Source of the DNA: Paratinospora sagittata
Lineage: Eukaryota > Streptophyta > Magnoliopsida > Ranunculales > Menispermaceae
Assembly (NCBI GenBank): GCA_035771175.1
Contig: CM069598.1
Coordinates: forward strand, 19,568,438-19,632,437
Reading direction: 5' to 3'
Length of the DNA: 64,000 nt
Shown here: in pieces, positions 23,177 through 34,413 of the stretch
Position numbering within the stretch: position 1 is the stretch's first letter
How the letters are laid out: each line of letters opens with the position of its first letter
Translations under genes and position numbers: made by a program
The notes under the pieces: model-generated
What the model was told of the DNA's origin: nothing
The model's input: only the letters and a program-made list of their open reading frames with translations
Databases searched by the model: none

Positions 23177-24157
23177 CTACTTTAGTTGTTTAATAGCATA
23201 AGAATGAGTATCTTGCCAAGAAGGAGGATTCTTCTTCAAAAGTCCTGATAATACTGAAGTATACTGAGTAACCTTAGGCAAGAAAGACCGAAGATAATTG
23301 ACAATACCAAGGAATTTCTGTAATTGTTGCCGAGTGAAATTAGCATCAGGAAACTGTAACAATTCGATGGCAATATGGGATCCTGGTTGGTAGACTCCAT
23401 TAAAGAATTTCATATCGAGGAAATCGATTTCAGAAGTATTTAATATGCTTTTATTCTTAGAGAGCATGATACCAACGACTTCAGTGATATCAAGAAACTG
23501 ATGAATCAACTGTTGATGATCGTGATCATTTTTGGAGAACAGTAAAATATCATCAATGTATATCAAAGCCGAAGAGAGAATAGGAACATATATAGTGGTC
23601 ATAACTTTCTAAAAATGAGATGGAGCAACCTTGAGATCGAAGGACATTACCGTCCATTGGTAATGAGCATTAGGAATGCAAAAGGCGGTTTTGTGCCGAT
23701 CGTCTGGATGAACACCAAGCTGCCAATATCCAGCTTTTAGATCAAACTTGCGGTATATTGTAGCACCAGCAAGGAGGGCTAGTTGAGAAGAAATCTTGGG
23801 AAGAGGGAACTTATCATCTTGCAGAAAAACATTAAGAGGCTTGTAGTTGATGACAAGTCGTTTCTTATTTCTTTGTTGTTCAGCTCTTTTATTCACATAA
23901 AATGCTTGACACGCCCAAGTTGAAGAGGTAGGTTCAACCAAACCTTGTGCAAGCAATTTAGTACACTCATGTGGTGCAAGAGTAAGATCATCAGGAGGCA
24001 TCCTTGGATGGATGGCCTTAGTAGGATTGATGTCTTCATTTTTCTTGAAAGGGAGATGGACATAGTACTGAGCATTCTTCCATAGAGGATGAGGATTACT
24101 GAAATCCTTATGAGATTCCGTAAATGATCTATAGAGTTTAGCTTGAAGATCATCCAT
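23177..24157 (-). pseudogene. pararetrovirus reverse transcriptase, copy A
   Basis: This RT copies pregenomic RNA to DNA. In order it shows AFYVNKRAEQQRNKKRLVIN, KFDLKAGYWQLGVHPDD, AFCIPNAHYQWTVMSF and the catalytic ALIYIDDILLFS, then YLRSFLPK of the connection domain. A stop (TAG) at 23609-23611, where copy B has Gln, separates the palm into two ORFs in the same frame, and another TAG lies at 23177-23179. The active-site YIDD is intact. Confidence 0.9.
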
Positions 24158-24160
24158 AGT

Positions 24161-25282
24161 TTATATAGCGTAGAGCTTCGGAATACTAGTATAGGGAATA
24201 AACTGTTGTTTGTACTGAATACCTCGAGGAAGTATTCGTAACTGTGTTATGGAGTAGATGTCCATACCAATCAGAATATCTTTATCGGGAAGATCACACC
24301 CGATAACATGAGTCCATATGATACAATCAGGGAAGATCTTCAGACCAATCTTCCTGGTAGTGATGAGATTTGTTTGAAAAATCTCATTATTTGCTGCTTT
24401 GAATAACTCCTTATGTGGTTTCCAACAGTTCGTAGGAAGAATCCTAGGGTTCATCATGCTTTTGAAAGCTCCAATATCAAAATATGCAATAATCTTTATA
24501 GGTTGTTCATACTTGGAAGTAACGAGGGAAATGGGAGCATATGGCATGAGAGGCTTAACGTCAGATGTAAAAAATGAATGTGAAATCATTCCTATATAAT
24601 CTTCATCGGAAAAAAGAGTTTCATAATCGATATCAGAATCTGATGAATGACCTTCATAAGCAAAGATAGTTTTTTCATCAGGAGAATCTTGTTCCGAGAA
24701 TATAGATTCAATGTCTTGATCAGGCAAGAGAGAATAAGATTGTTGAATCTGGTTAATCAAATGTTGGCTCTTCGTTTTGTCAGGGCATTGTTTGGCATAA
24801 TGTCCTGGCTTTTTGCAAATATAACAGCGAGCCTGTTTTGGAGAAGAAAACCGACGCTTGAAATAGCGAAGACGACTTTTTTTCTTGGTTGACCAAGAAA
24901 ATTTTTTCTTGGAAGAGCGAGACTTGTAGGGAAACAAATGTTTCTTCTTCTTCTTCTTCTTCTTCTTGTATGGATCCTTATTTTTACAGGAACATTTATT
25001 CTGTTTATAGCCAATTTCAAGGAACTTCTTGCGGCAAGCGTGATTGAAATTAATATCAGGATTTGACATTTCTTTGATCGACTTGCGAATTTCACATAAT
25101 TTGTTGATAGCTGCAGTAAGAAATTGGAAGATTTTTGCAAAAGAGATTTGATCCATAGGTCTGCCAGTAGCTAGAATCAGCCGATTAAGCTCTGCATGTG
25201 TTTCTTCTGGCAAGGAAGCCATGAAGGTATATTTGAGATCTGGCTTGTTGATCCCACCAAGAAGGTGAAAACGTAGGATCAT
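24161..25282 (-). pseudogene. coat protein C-terminal part, CCHC knuckle and protease, copy A
   Basis: An open frame of 373 codons. It starts in the coat-protein region (FHLLGGINKPDLKYTFMASL), has a run of nine lysines from a CTT/GAA microsatellite at about 24945-24967, and a basic stretch. An intact zinc knuckle follows (CYICKKPGHYAKQC). The protease active site reads IIAYFDIGAFKSMMN, so DTG has become DIG, while copy B retains DTG. IGMDIYSITQLRILP follows. It ends at TAA 24161-24163, in frame with RT. Confidence 0.87.
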
Positions 25283-25354
25283 ACGAGAGAAATGCTTTCA
25301 GAGATCTCGTTTGACTAAAGAACAACACTTCATTGTAAAATACTTTTGTTTATA

Positions 25355-26144
25355 CTATTTCTTGACAAGAGTAATATCGACAACAAATTCTTTCAGCATG
25401 AGTTGATAAACTTCAAAGATAGTCATTTTGACTATTTGAATAATACGGTATTCACCCATGCTTAATAACCAGTCACGAAGGAAGCCAGTACAACGAGAGA
25501 AGAAATCTCGAAGAACATCTTCAGAGGACTTGTGTGAGCATTTGGTTATCCATCCATGCACACTAGGTAGATAACTTGATATGCCATTTCTCAACAAGGA
25601 TGTCATCAAGAGAAAACCAAGGACCATTAGTATTTCTGGTGGCAGATTGAGGAGTGTCGTGAGGACCAATAAAAGGAGCATCATTAGTATTTTCGTCAAT
25701 TACTTCAGTGATTTCAGGTTCATGACGAGAAGAAGAGGCTTCTTGGGCCATACTGATGTTGGCTACATTAGTAATATCCATAATCTGAGGATCATCATCG
25801 GATTGATCATAAAGCGGAGAAGAATCATCAACAGAGGAGACTTCCATCTCAGCAAAGTCAGATGAGATGAAACCTTCCAGATCAGTAGCAGTTGGAGAAT
25901 CCATAAAAGGAACTGAATTAGAGGGAAATGTTGCATCATTTTGTGCTGTCTTCTGATCTTGATGGACAAGATGGTCAAGTAAATGGACAAAAGGTTCAAT
26001 AGGATGGGACGGAGGTGGCTCATGTTGATATTGTGGTTCAGTAGAGGGTGGTTGAGGATCAGGTGGTGGAAAGGGAGTTGGTGGTGGAACAGGGCTACTG
26101 GATGGATGCGCAAGAGGAGCATAATACTCAGGTTCATGTTTCAT
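25355..26144 (-). pseudogene. pararetrovirus coat protein N-terminal and core part, copy A
   Basis: The acidic, Pro/Ser-rich N-terminus ends in WFSLDDILVEKWHIKLST. A frameshift near 25570-25600 then moves to the frame with LRDFFSRCTGFLRDWLLSMG and TIFEVYQLMLKEFV. A stop at 25355 separates it from the downstream CP part in the same frame. Copy B retains this region in one open frame (61701-62957). The assignment as coat protein rests on position between movement protein and zinc knuckle and on the acidic-then-basic layout. Confidence 0.75.
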
Positions 26145-26228
26145 AAGAGCTTTACCTTTAGGTTGGCCAAAGATAGGGCAAGGACCTTGAAGAGGAGGTG
26201 GTTTTGGAGATGATCTCGGAGGTGGTCT

Positions 26229-26651
26229 CTAAGGAGGTGTTGGTTTAGGTTTGAGGAACATACTAGAAAAGAGGAATTGGGTAGAGTCAACAGGGATTTG
26301 TGGCCGAGGTGTAGGTTGTGTTGAAGTGAACATATAAGAATCCAAGATAGTCTGATAGGAATCAGGGGGAGGTTTCTTATATTTTTGAAGATCAGCAGTG
26401 ACATAGGATAACTGTTGTTTCAACCATTGGAATGAATGAACAGGAGGGCTGCCCTTGTGATATTTGTAAATAGGCTGGATCATCACCAAATGATGCACAA
26501 AAAGATTTTCCAGTGGTTGATTTAGGAGCTCGAAACTAATTTTGACGAAACCATCATGCTGTTTCTTCATGAGAGGACATGCGGTAGTTGTGACTAGTTC
26601 ATAACGCTTCAGGAACTGTTTGTAATTTGTGAACCAGGTAGTAGGCATCAT
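26229..26651 (-). pseudogene. pararetrovirus middle region, copy A (internally deleted)
   Basis: This begins just after a frameshift at the end of the movement-protein ORF. MIQPIYKYHKGSPPVHSFQ is followed directly by WLKQQLSYVTADLQKY, whereas copy B has about 216 additional residues between these blocks. A Pro-rich end (PTPRPQIPVDSTQFLFSS) leads to the coat protein. Confidence 0.75.
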
Positions 26652-27481
26652 TTGATTAAGATCTTTGCGAGGGATCTGCTTTGGATCTGGACAATGGTAG
26701 GAACTTCATTGTCGTTGACAAAAGCCATGACTGTGCCATGGGGCTTCTGAGTACGAAGATGAATAACATGATCCTGTAATCTGAATGCCATTTGATGATG
26801 GAGCGTAGCTATGACACTGTCAACACGGTGGCAAACACCAGAGAACTGAACTTGAACTTTAAACCTTGTTGGTAATGTGGGATCACTCAAACATATATTG
26901 AAATTTGGGGTTATGGTGAAGACCATGGAGCCATGACTAAGAGTAGTGATTACAGTACCAATACATGCATGTTCATAGTTCAGTAAATTTGTGTCTAACA
27001 AAGCAACTCTGGCGAATAATGGAACATCGCCTTTGCCATGATAAGATAGAACAAGCCGAATAGCGCCAAGATGGACATGGGTATAGCCGTTGGCTAACCA
27101 GTGGCGTATAAACTCAGGCTCGAACTCAAGTGTAACATACTGCTCTTGATGAGTGGATTCAAGCTGGCAGTTTGTTAAGGCAGTGCTTTGGACGTATTCT
27201 TTGATAGGAGAGACCTTTCTAGAAATTAAAGTACGAACTGAAGTAGTAAAAGACTGACGCTTTTTCGTAAACAGAGAATACAGATTAAGTAACGGAGGTA
27301 CAATTTCATTGATTTTGCTATCTTCAGGTATATGAGTAATTTCTACAAGCTGATCTATCTTTGACTTATTGTTTTTAAGACATGACTCAGGGAGACTGGA
27401 GAAATTAAAAGACGAAGTCTTACGAATAGGAGTTGCAGTAGCTACAGAGGTAGAAGGTTTATTGTCACCGAAAACATCCAT
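26648..27481 (-). CDS. pararetrovirus movement protein (30K superfamily), copy A
   Basis: This 277-codon open frame from ATG 27481 forms the N-terminus of the polyprotein. Movement proteins of this family bind nucleic acid and modify plasmodesmata for cell-to-cell spread. The core includes KEYVQSTALTNCQLES, EFIRHWLANGYTHVHLGAIR, GDVPLFARVALLDTNLLNY (with the conserved Asp region) and FKVQVQFSGVC. It ends in a TGA at 26648 because of a frameshift; the frame used by the middle region begins there. It is a fossil, isolated from a functional promoter. Confidence 0.78.
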   Translation of the reverse strand: MDVFGDNKPSTSVATATPIRKTSSFNFSSLPESCLKNNKSKIDQLVEITHIPEDSKINEIVPPLLNLYSLFTKKRQSFTTSVRTLISRKVSPIKEYVQSTALTNCQLESTHQEQYVTLEFEPEFIRHWLANGYTHVHLGAIRLVLSYHGKGDVPLFARVALLDTNLLNYEHACIGTVITTLSHGSMVFTITPNFNICLSDPTLPTRFKVQVQFSGVCHRVDSVIATLHHQMAFRLQDHVIHLRTQKPHGTVMAFVNDNEVPTIVQIQSRSLAKILIK

Positions 27482-27712
27482 GGATAAGGTATGACAAGGT
27501 TTATTAAAATTTTTAATAAAGTTAATTTGATAAAATTAATAAATTATTATCAAAATAATTTTTTTAAAAATATTAAATTATTTAGATTAATAATGAAATT
27601 AATAAATTAATATATTCTACAAAATTAATTTAAATAAAAACAATTAAAATTAAATTATTTTTGTAGAATATACAATTAAAATTAATTTAATAATTAATAT
27701 TTGTTAGTGCAA
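27482..27712 (-). other. very AT-rich leader beside copy A ORF1
   Basis: No ORF. The stretch is almost all A and T with AATTAATTTAA-like repeats. It lies between the movement-protein start and the SIRE-1 target site. On the minus strand it also lies directly 3' of the coding fragment at 35686-35941 if SIRE-1 is removed, so it may be host DNA at the virus junction rather than viral leader. Confidence 0.5.
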
Positions 27713-28119
27713 AATCTTGTTGAACCAATTATCATCATGTCCCTTACAAGAATAGGTCCTTTATATGAACGATATTTTGATGATTACAATCCACATTTCA
27801 TTTATAATAACATTATTTGCATAGCACATCTAATCCTACATAAAAGCTTCGAAGAATCAATGATGGATGGTGAACGTGTTGTCAAGATCCATTTGAAGAC
27901 CATGATCACTTGAAGAATATATATATCGTTATATGATTAGATTGTGTTTAGGTTGTAGAATCTTTATTATCATATGATTGAACAATATACATGACTGCAT
28001 GTTTTAGTCGAGTTGCTTTTCGATCATTGAATTTTCTATGTTTGATTTGATCTGAAAATACTGAGATTTTAATCGTATTTATCGAGTTTTAAATGAAAAA
28101 TCAAAACTGTTTTTACGTG

Positions 28120-28640
28120 TCCGTCAGGACGCTAATACATCTTTTAGGCCGCTAATGTCTTAGCAACGCTCTTATGGACTTGGTAAGTTAGGACGCTAAT
28201 GAAACATTAGGACGCTGATAATGTTCAAGGTTGAAATGTACTTATTCATCAAAACGCTTACTTCATCAGTAGCGGCCTCATTTAAGTAAACCTGTGAACT
28301 TATTAGGACGTTGATTCAACATCAGCTTGCTTATAGTTTTCGTGTTAAAAATATCAGGATGATTACTCGTTAGTAACGCCCTCGTGACTTTAAATACTTT
28401 AAAACAATGTAGGACGCTAATTGTGGATTAGCACCATCATGAAGTTTAGTAGTTTTAATCGCCAAGTAAGTTAGGACGCTTACGATTAAGTAGCACCCTC
28501 ACTTCACAGTTCAGCGGGACACTTATGGTCCATGAGCACCCACAAAGGAACAAAATGACAAAGTTGATTTTTTTTTGCGTCAGGAGATTAACCAATCAGG
28601 ACGCTAATTCAACACTGTCATCGTTCAGACACTTGCATTT
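28120..28640 (+). repeat. AGGACGCTAAT / TTAGCGCCCTC interspersed repeats in SIRE-1 LTR
   Basis: AGGACGCTAA-like words alternate with TAGC(G/A)CCCTC-like words many times. The second is roughly the reverse complement of the first, so adjacent pairs can form short hairpins. The same pattern recurs at 30290-30990 and 51196-51800 in related LTRs. Confidence 0.75.
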
Positions 28641-29354
28641 TTTCAAATTACTTTTTCAGAACTATGCAAAACTTTCCAGAACCTTTTGAATCTTTTTAGA
28701 ACGTTCAAATACTTTCCTTTTTCATGAAAGATCAGAAGATTCAGGTGTTGTGGCCGTATTTGCACAGAGCTGAATTGACCTGTTTCGGGAAAGAATGTAT
28801 TTGTTGTTTTTGAAATGACTTTGTGCACCAAAATTATCAAGTTCATTGTGCCACTATTATTTCTATATATATGTTTCCTTAGAGCAGATAAAAGATCATT
28901 GATCTATCTAATACGAAAACTGAAAATCATTCAAAACGTTTAACAATTTTCATTTATGCAAAAACTTTTGGAAGTTAGTCTTCTACTCACTACTTTAAAC
29001 TCTCGATCTTTTGAAACACATTAAGTCTTCTGGATTAGTTGATCTTCATCTATATCTTTTCAAAAATCCATTGAAGAAGATGAAATGTAATGCCCTAGAA
29101 ATCCTTTCATTTAGCCGTTAACCCGTTTGTGTTTTGCCCAAACTCTATGTATTTGCCTTGTTGTGTTTGATTGTGTGTTTGATGTTTATGCGTTGATTTT
29201 ATGATAACTTTATGTTGGGTGCGTTGATTGGACTTGGGGATGTTAGAATCGAGTCTGGCATGCATTTTCACATAGAAAACGCCTAGCTAAACGTGAAATT
29301 TCGATGAGTATCGAGAGCATAATGTCGAAAATAAGATTGAAAATTTTGGGTAAC

Positions 29355-29475
29355 TATGGAGCGAGCTCCATGGATTAAAAAACCCATAAATTCTGCTCGG
29401 ACTCCCGAGGAGAGCGCTCCATGACCAAAACTCGGGAAAAATGTTGCTCAGTAAATAGAGGAGCGCGCTCCACGG
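29355..29475 (+). repeat. GGAGCGCGCTCC palindromes in Gypsy-3 LTR
   Basis: Three palindromic or near-palindromic words occur about 50 bp apart: GGAGCGAGCTCC at 29358, GGAGAGCGCTCC at 29409, and the perfect GGAGCGCGCTCC at 29460. Each is followed by ATGG, ATGA or ACGG. Confidence 0.75.
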
Positions 29476-30289
29476 CCAAAAACCCAGAAAAAATACTATT
29501 TTTCCAATTTTTCAAGTGTGGGCCCAATTTCGTCTATTTAAGCAACCAACACCTATTTTGAGCTCATTAGCACATTTTTGAGCTTGGAAAGAGGGGAAAG
29601 AGGGGAAAGAGGAGGAAAGGAGAAAAACGGGAGAAAGCTAGGGTTCTTGGTGGTTCTTTGCTCAAATCTCACCCAAGGTTTGTGTTTTTCCCATCTTTCT
29701 GTTAACCTATACGGTTCATCACTTGCTCGTCCCTAAATATGCTGTGATATTGTATATTTTGATGACCACAAACAAAGTACTTTTCAGTGCTAACGATCGT
29801 TTATCAAGATTTCATCAAAGCACCTGGGGAAAGCAAAAAGCCAAGGAATGACTCGATCAAGGAACTCAAAGATCACATCCAACGGTCAAGTTCGTTTGAA
29901 TCAAAAGGACTTCAACGATCATCATGATTTCAAGATCACTTCACTCGAGCGATTCAATCAAGCTTCAAGTCTACATCTCTCAATCAACGTTCAAGTCATT
30001 CAACTCCGCGCGAAGCTCTTATTGAAGATCTCATAATGAAGAGTTGAATTTAACAGTTTTGAGAAATGAGAAATACACAAAGTATTTAAGGTATGTCTTT
30101 CTCTAATCGTTATTGTTCAAACGTTTTCCAAAACCATGCACAAACCACTTGCATACTTGCATGTTTTGATCATACGTTTTACGGTATTTCAAATGATTTA
30201 ATTTTATATATTTAATTTAAAATTTATCGAGTTTTTATTCGCATTTATCGATTATTTAATCACGAGTCAAAACTGTTTTCAAAGAGTTT

Positions 30290-30990
30290 TTCAGGACGCT
30301 AATGAGATAGTAGCGTTCTCCTGAACTTGATAAGTCAGGACGCTGATAGTTCATTAGGACACTGATAACGTTCAAGGTTGAATTGAACTAATTTATTAGG
30401 ACGCTTACTTGTATAATAGCGACCTCCTTTATTAGTCAACTTCTGAAGTTGTCAGCTTACTGAAAGATTTCTAAAGTTCTTCAAAGAATGTATCTTTGAG
30501 GACACTGATAGTTATAAGTTGGATAAATTATCAAGACGCTACCTGGATAGGAGAGCTCTCACCTTTGGGAATCAATTTAGTAACTTTCAGGACGCTGATT
30601 GTCCTTTAGTTTGCTTGTGTTTAGTTTCAAATGTTTTAAATATGTAGTAGGACGCTTACATTGTTGTAGCGCCCTCATATTATGTCTTATGTTTTAAACT
30701 TGTAGGACGCTTACTTGGAAAGTAGCGCCCTCATGCACTTACTCGTTTTAAAACATAGCAGGACGTTAACTGTGCATTAGCGCCCTCAGGTTTAAGTCGT
30801 TTAAGTGTCAAAGTAAGTCAGGACGCTTACGAGTTAGTAGTGCCCTCACTTAAGTGTTCAGCAGGGTGCTTATACGTAATAAGCACCCTCAAGGAACAAA
30901 ACGACAAAGTTGATATTATGCGTTAGGACACTAATTATGGAATCAAGACTCTAATTCAACAACCGTCACTGTTCGAACAAGTACACTACA
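30290..30990 (+). repeat. GGACGCT / AGCGCCCTC interspersed repeats in SIRE-inner
   Basis: About ten AGGACGCT(A/T)A words alternate with TAGCGCCCTCA words, spaced roughly 30-70 bp apart. Confidence 0.75.
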
Positions 30991-31999
30991 TAAGTTTAAT
31001 TTTTCGAAACAGACCTTTGCACAAAGTCCTTTCCAGACCTATCAGAGATCGTCTTTGATACATGAAATAAGTTTTTTCTAAAACTTTCATTTTTTATGAA
31101 ATCTGAAAAGAACCAGAATGTTAGTGAAAATTGCAGTTGCCATTTTCATATAACATTCTAGCCGTTGTGTGTAAACATTCATATTATTTGAACTTCAAAT
31201 GTCTAACGACTATGTCTCACTAAGTCTATAAATACCAGCACTTAGGACCAAACAACTTGCCAATCTGTTTGTGTTGTGCCAATAGTTTTTGAAAGTTAGT
31301 CTGTGTCAAAATGTTTTTCATTATCTAAACTTTCAAAGTATTTTCACTGATACCTCTACGTATTCAAATGATTTTCATACTGAGCTTATTTTCATTCTAT
31401 CTTTTAAATTCTATTTGATCTGGTATGAACTCAAATTCTCAGCACCGATTCATACTTGGTATTATTCTTGCTGAAGATAGAATTTGAGATATAGTTCATG
31501 AGAAATACAGTTGAAATTGATTTCATATCTTAAGTACTGTATTGAACTATATTAGTAGTTGTGTTAACTACTGATCATTGAACCAGAAGTTTTCATACTT
31601 ATATTTTACATCTATCTTGAAAATTGTCTGTGTTCTTGACTTACACTAGTCATTCAATTTTCAAATCAATGTTTATTTGGTATCATATTATTTTTGAAGA
31701 AGCACTGATTTTCATATCATATCATTCATGCTTTTCGAAACTACACTTGAGCAATACCGGACATTGAAAGGTAAAGGACTGTAGGTGTATTTCAACTTAG
31801 CATTACATATTCATATTTCAAACCTTTATAATGCTATGTACTGAGCTTTATTGTAAAGTGTTCTACTCAGTTAGAACCAACATTATTGTGTTGTAATGCT
31901 GGTGTGTTTCTGGACTGAAACAACCAGGACAAGTGAATGTAGTTCACTTAATGATTTCAGGATTGAAATCATGTAAGGTTATCTCTGAACTTGTAAAAG

Positions 32000-32545
32000 A
32001 GAAAAAGGTTCATCCTCACCTGCAAGTAGGTAACCGGTTCATCCTCATCCCGCAAAAGGATAGGTGTATCCTTAACCTAAAAAAGGATGGGTTATCTCTT
32101 AACCTGTAAAAAGAGAACCGATTCATCCTCATCCCGCAAAAGGATAGGTGTGTCCTTAACTTGAAAAAGTATAGGTTATCTTTTAACCTGTAAAAGAGAA
32201 CCGATTCATCCTCATCCCACAAAAGGATAAATGTGTCCTTAACCTGAAAAAAGATAGGTTATCTCTTAACCTGTAAAAGAGAATCGGTTCATCATCATCA
32301 TGCAAAAGGATAGGTGAGTTCTTAACCTGAAAAAGAATAGGTTATCTCTTAACCTATAAAAGAGAACCAGTTCATCCTGTTCCCGTAAAAGGATAGGTTA
32401 TCTTTTAACCTGTAAAAGAGAAACAATTCTTCTTTATCCCGTAAAAGGAACATGGTTTTTTTCATATCCAAGAAAAAGAAAATATGGTTCATCCTTAGCC
32501 CGTAAAAGGATAGGTTTGCTTTTAACCTGTAAAAGAGCAGTTGAG
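32000..32545 (+). repeat. tandem repeats of about 84 bp in SIRE-inner LTR
   Basis: The unit contains GAACCGATTCATCCTCATCC, AAAAGGATAGGTG, TCCTTAACCTG and GGTTATCTCTTAACCTGTAAA. Unit starts at 32114, 32198 and 32281 give an 83-84 bp period with shorter internal sub-repeats. Later copies are truncated. Confidence 0.8.
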
Positions 32546-33040
32546 GGCAATTATAACGGTGTGGTTCTCACCCGTAAGAGAATCAGTTAGTGGATTGAGA
32601 AAATCTTAATTGAGAGATTAGGTAGTGGATGTAGGCTTGGCCGAACCACTATAAATCTGTGTCTCACGTTTGCAATTTAGTTTGTGTTCTATTTTGCATC
32701 AAATTCCAATACACTCATGTAAATCACTAAGTTATTGGAAGATATTTTTAAAATTGACCATTGCACCCAATTCACCACCCTCTTGGGTGAACCAACACTT
32801 TCTTCCTAAAATCTCCTAGTGGTTGTGTAGATAAGCTTTGTTTTGACCGAAGGAAGGGTATGAACCACGGATTTGTGGTGACCCTAAACTAGGGTTTATT
32901 GATTTCTACCATTTTAAGCTTGTTTATGGTGGAAACAATCCTCTATGACCTAGATCTACCCTTGAAATGCATTTTACAAGCACTTCACCACATTTCTGGT
33001 GGTGCAAGGGTGGAAACCCTTAGGGCCATGGTGTATGCTA

Positions 33041-33912
33041 TAGATTTGGGTTCCTAGGTTGATTTGGAACCCAATGACACCATTTTTTTTCCAATTTCTA
33101 GCAAGAAATTGGTAGAGCTAAATGTAATGGCCCTAAACCTAAAACATGGACTTAGGGTTTGCCATTTTAATTGCATGTCAACTATGTTGAATAAATGACT
33201 GATTCTAGTTGATTGATGGTGGAATTCAATGATTATACCCATTGGAAACCCTAGGTGTAGTATAAAATAGCCTAGGGCTTAATTTTGGAACTTTTCCCAA
33301 AATTGGGGCTTTTGACCTAAACCAAGTCAATTGATTAAATTGACTTGGAAATTGTCTAATTGGGCCCAAATTGAGTGGAATTATGAGTTTAGAATGTTTG
33401 AGCCTATGTTAGAATTGTATGACTTAGTTCAATTTGTCTCTATGCCTCTTGTAGAAATTTTCCCCAAATTAGGACATATTCTATGTGTTGGCTTGAATTG
33501 GGGATTTGAGTTGATTGTGATCAATCTTTCATGGATTAGTTGTTAAATGGTGCTTTGACTTGGATTGCCATGAGTAGACCTAGACTTAGACTATGTCTTG
33601 TGCGGATGTCGAGGTTGATCATGAGAAAAGAAACTCATGATGGGGATTAGATGCACATGGACTTGTTGATTTGGGAATTAATCATGATTAGTGTATTTGT
33701 GTTTGGATGATCATGGAAATTGATGTGTGTGCATGTGATCATGCCTTACAGGATCTTGATTTGGATTTGGAATTCGTGTAGACTCGTGTTTGGATAGCTT
33801 TGCTTGCGTGGCTTGGTTGTGAGTAGTTGTTCCTTATGATTATCACTTGTGTCATCATGTTAAATGTCATGAAATATCTTTGTGAAAATGCATGTGTTTA
33901 ATGTGATTTGAA
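33041..33912 (+). other. Gypsy-3 LTR body, no gene
   Basis: No coding region is supported. The stretch has LTR-like sequence between the inner SIRE insertion and the 126-bp tandem repeats. Confidence 0.6.
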
Positions 33913-34041
33913 ATGACATGCATTGGGATTCTAGAAGGCTTGGCATGTTGTCAAGCTAAGTTGTCTCTAGATATTGAGTATCTAGAAGGCTTGAGTAATT
34001 ACCAAGCTAACTCGTCTCTAGAAGTGGAATTGAATGTGGTT

Positions 34042-34413
34042 GACATACGCCACAAGGGAGGATCATTGCACTTGAGAGTGAATGATCTCTGTGTCAGCTG
34101 TACCCCATTAAGGGAGGATCATAAGTTGGCCTCTACAACAGGAAAACAATGTGGAAAGGTGGAAATTGACATACCCCACAAGGGAGGATCATTGCACTTG
34201 CCAGTGAATGATCTCTATGTCAGCTGTACCCCATTAAGGGAGGATCATAAGTTGGTCTCTACAGCAGGAAAATAATGTGCAAAGGTGGAAATTGACGTAC
34301 CCTGCCAGGGAGGATCAGTTCACTTGCGAGTGAATGATCTCTATGTCAGCAGTAAGCCAATTAAGGGAGGGCCAGGTTAGTCTCTACGACAGGAAAATGA
34401 TGTGGAAAAGGGG
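34042..34413 (+). repeat. 126-bp tandem repeat, three units, in Gypsy-3 LTR
   Basis: Units begin with GACATACGCC (34042), GACATACCCC (34168) and GACGTACCCT (34294), exactly 126 bp apart. Because 126 is a multiple of three, a repetitive ORF results; it is not considered a gene. Confidence 0.85.

Larger units (their letters stand above)
12881..27712 (-). mobile_element. Endogenous pararetrovirus copy A (Caulimoviridae), interrupted by Gypsy-2
   Basis: Read on the minus strand from 27481: a 30K-type movement protein, a middle region, coat protein, CCHC knuckle, aspartic protease, reverse transcriptase with YIDD, RNase H, a C-terminal extension, a small ORF2 and a TATA box. It has no LTRs and no integrase, which separates it from retrotransposons. 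A single polyprotein carrying all these domains suggests a petuvirus or florendovirus relative; this is inference. Two frameshifts and several in-frame stops make it an inactive fossil. The left edge is set only by where similarity to copy B fades. Confidence 0.87.
29751..32797 (+). mobile_element. SIRE-inner solo LTR inside Gypsy-3
   Basis: It starts TGTATATTTTGATGACCACAAAC and ends CACCCTCTTGGGTGAACCAACA, the SIRE style. The signature GTAGTGGATGTAGGC and GCCGAACCACTATAAATC is at about 32620-32660. Gypsy-3 sequence flanks both sides. No primer site or internal region follows, and no clear TSD was found (GATAT on the left, CTTTC on the right). Its 3.05-kb length is partly due to tandem repeats. 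Confidence 0.72.

Noticed and set aside
24945..24967. Poly-lysine run as a nuclear localisation signal
   Set aside because: It comes from a trinucleotide expansion in copy A only; copy B lacks the run, so it is probably post-integration slippage.
24399..25865. Plus-strand ORFs across pararetrovirus copy A (also 62814-63056 in copy B)
   Set aside because: They are antisense shadows of the coat protein and protease frames.
12881..27712. Copy A as a still inducible, replication-competent virus
   Set aside because: Two frameshifts, several stops, an altered protease site and the Gypsy-2 insertion break it.
29848..30036. 62-codon ORF at the start of the SIRE-inner LTR
   Set aside because: Short, inside an LTR and without similarity to any domain I know.
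33913..34275. 120-codon ORF with repeated HKGGSLHL units
   Set aside because: It is a by-product of the 126-bp tandem repeat in a solo LTR, stops in the third unit and matches no known family.
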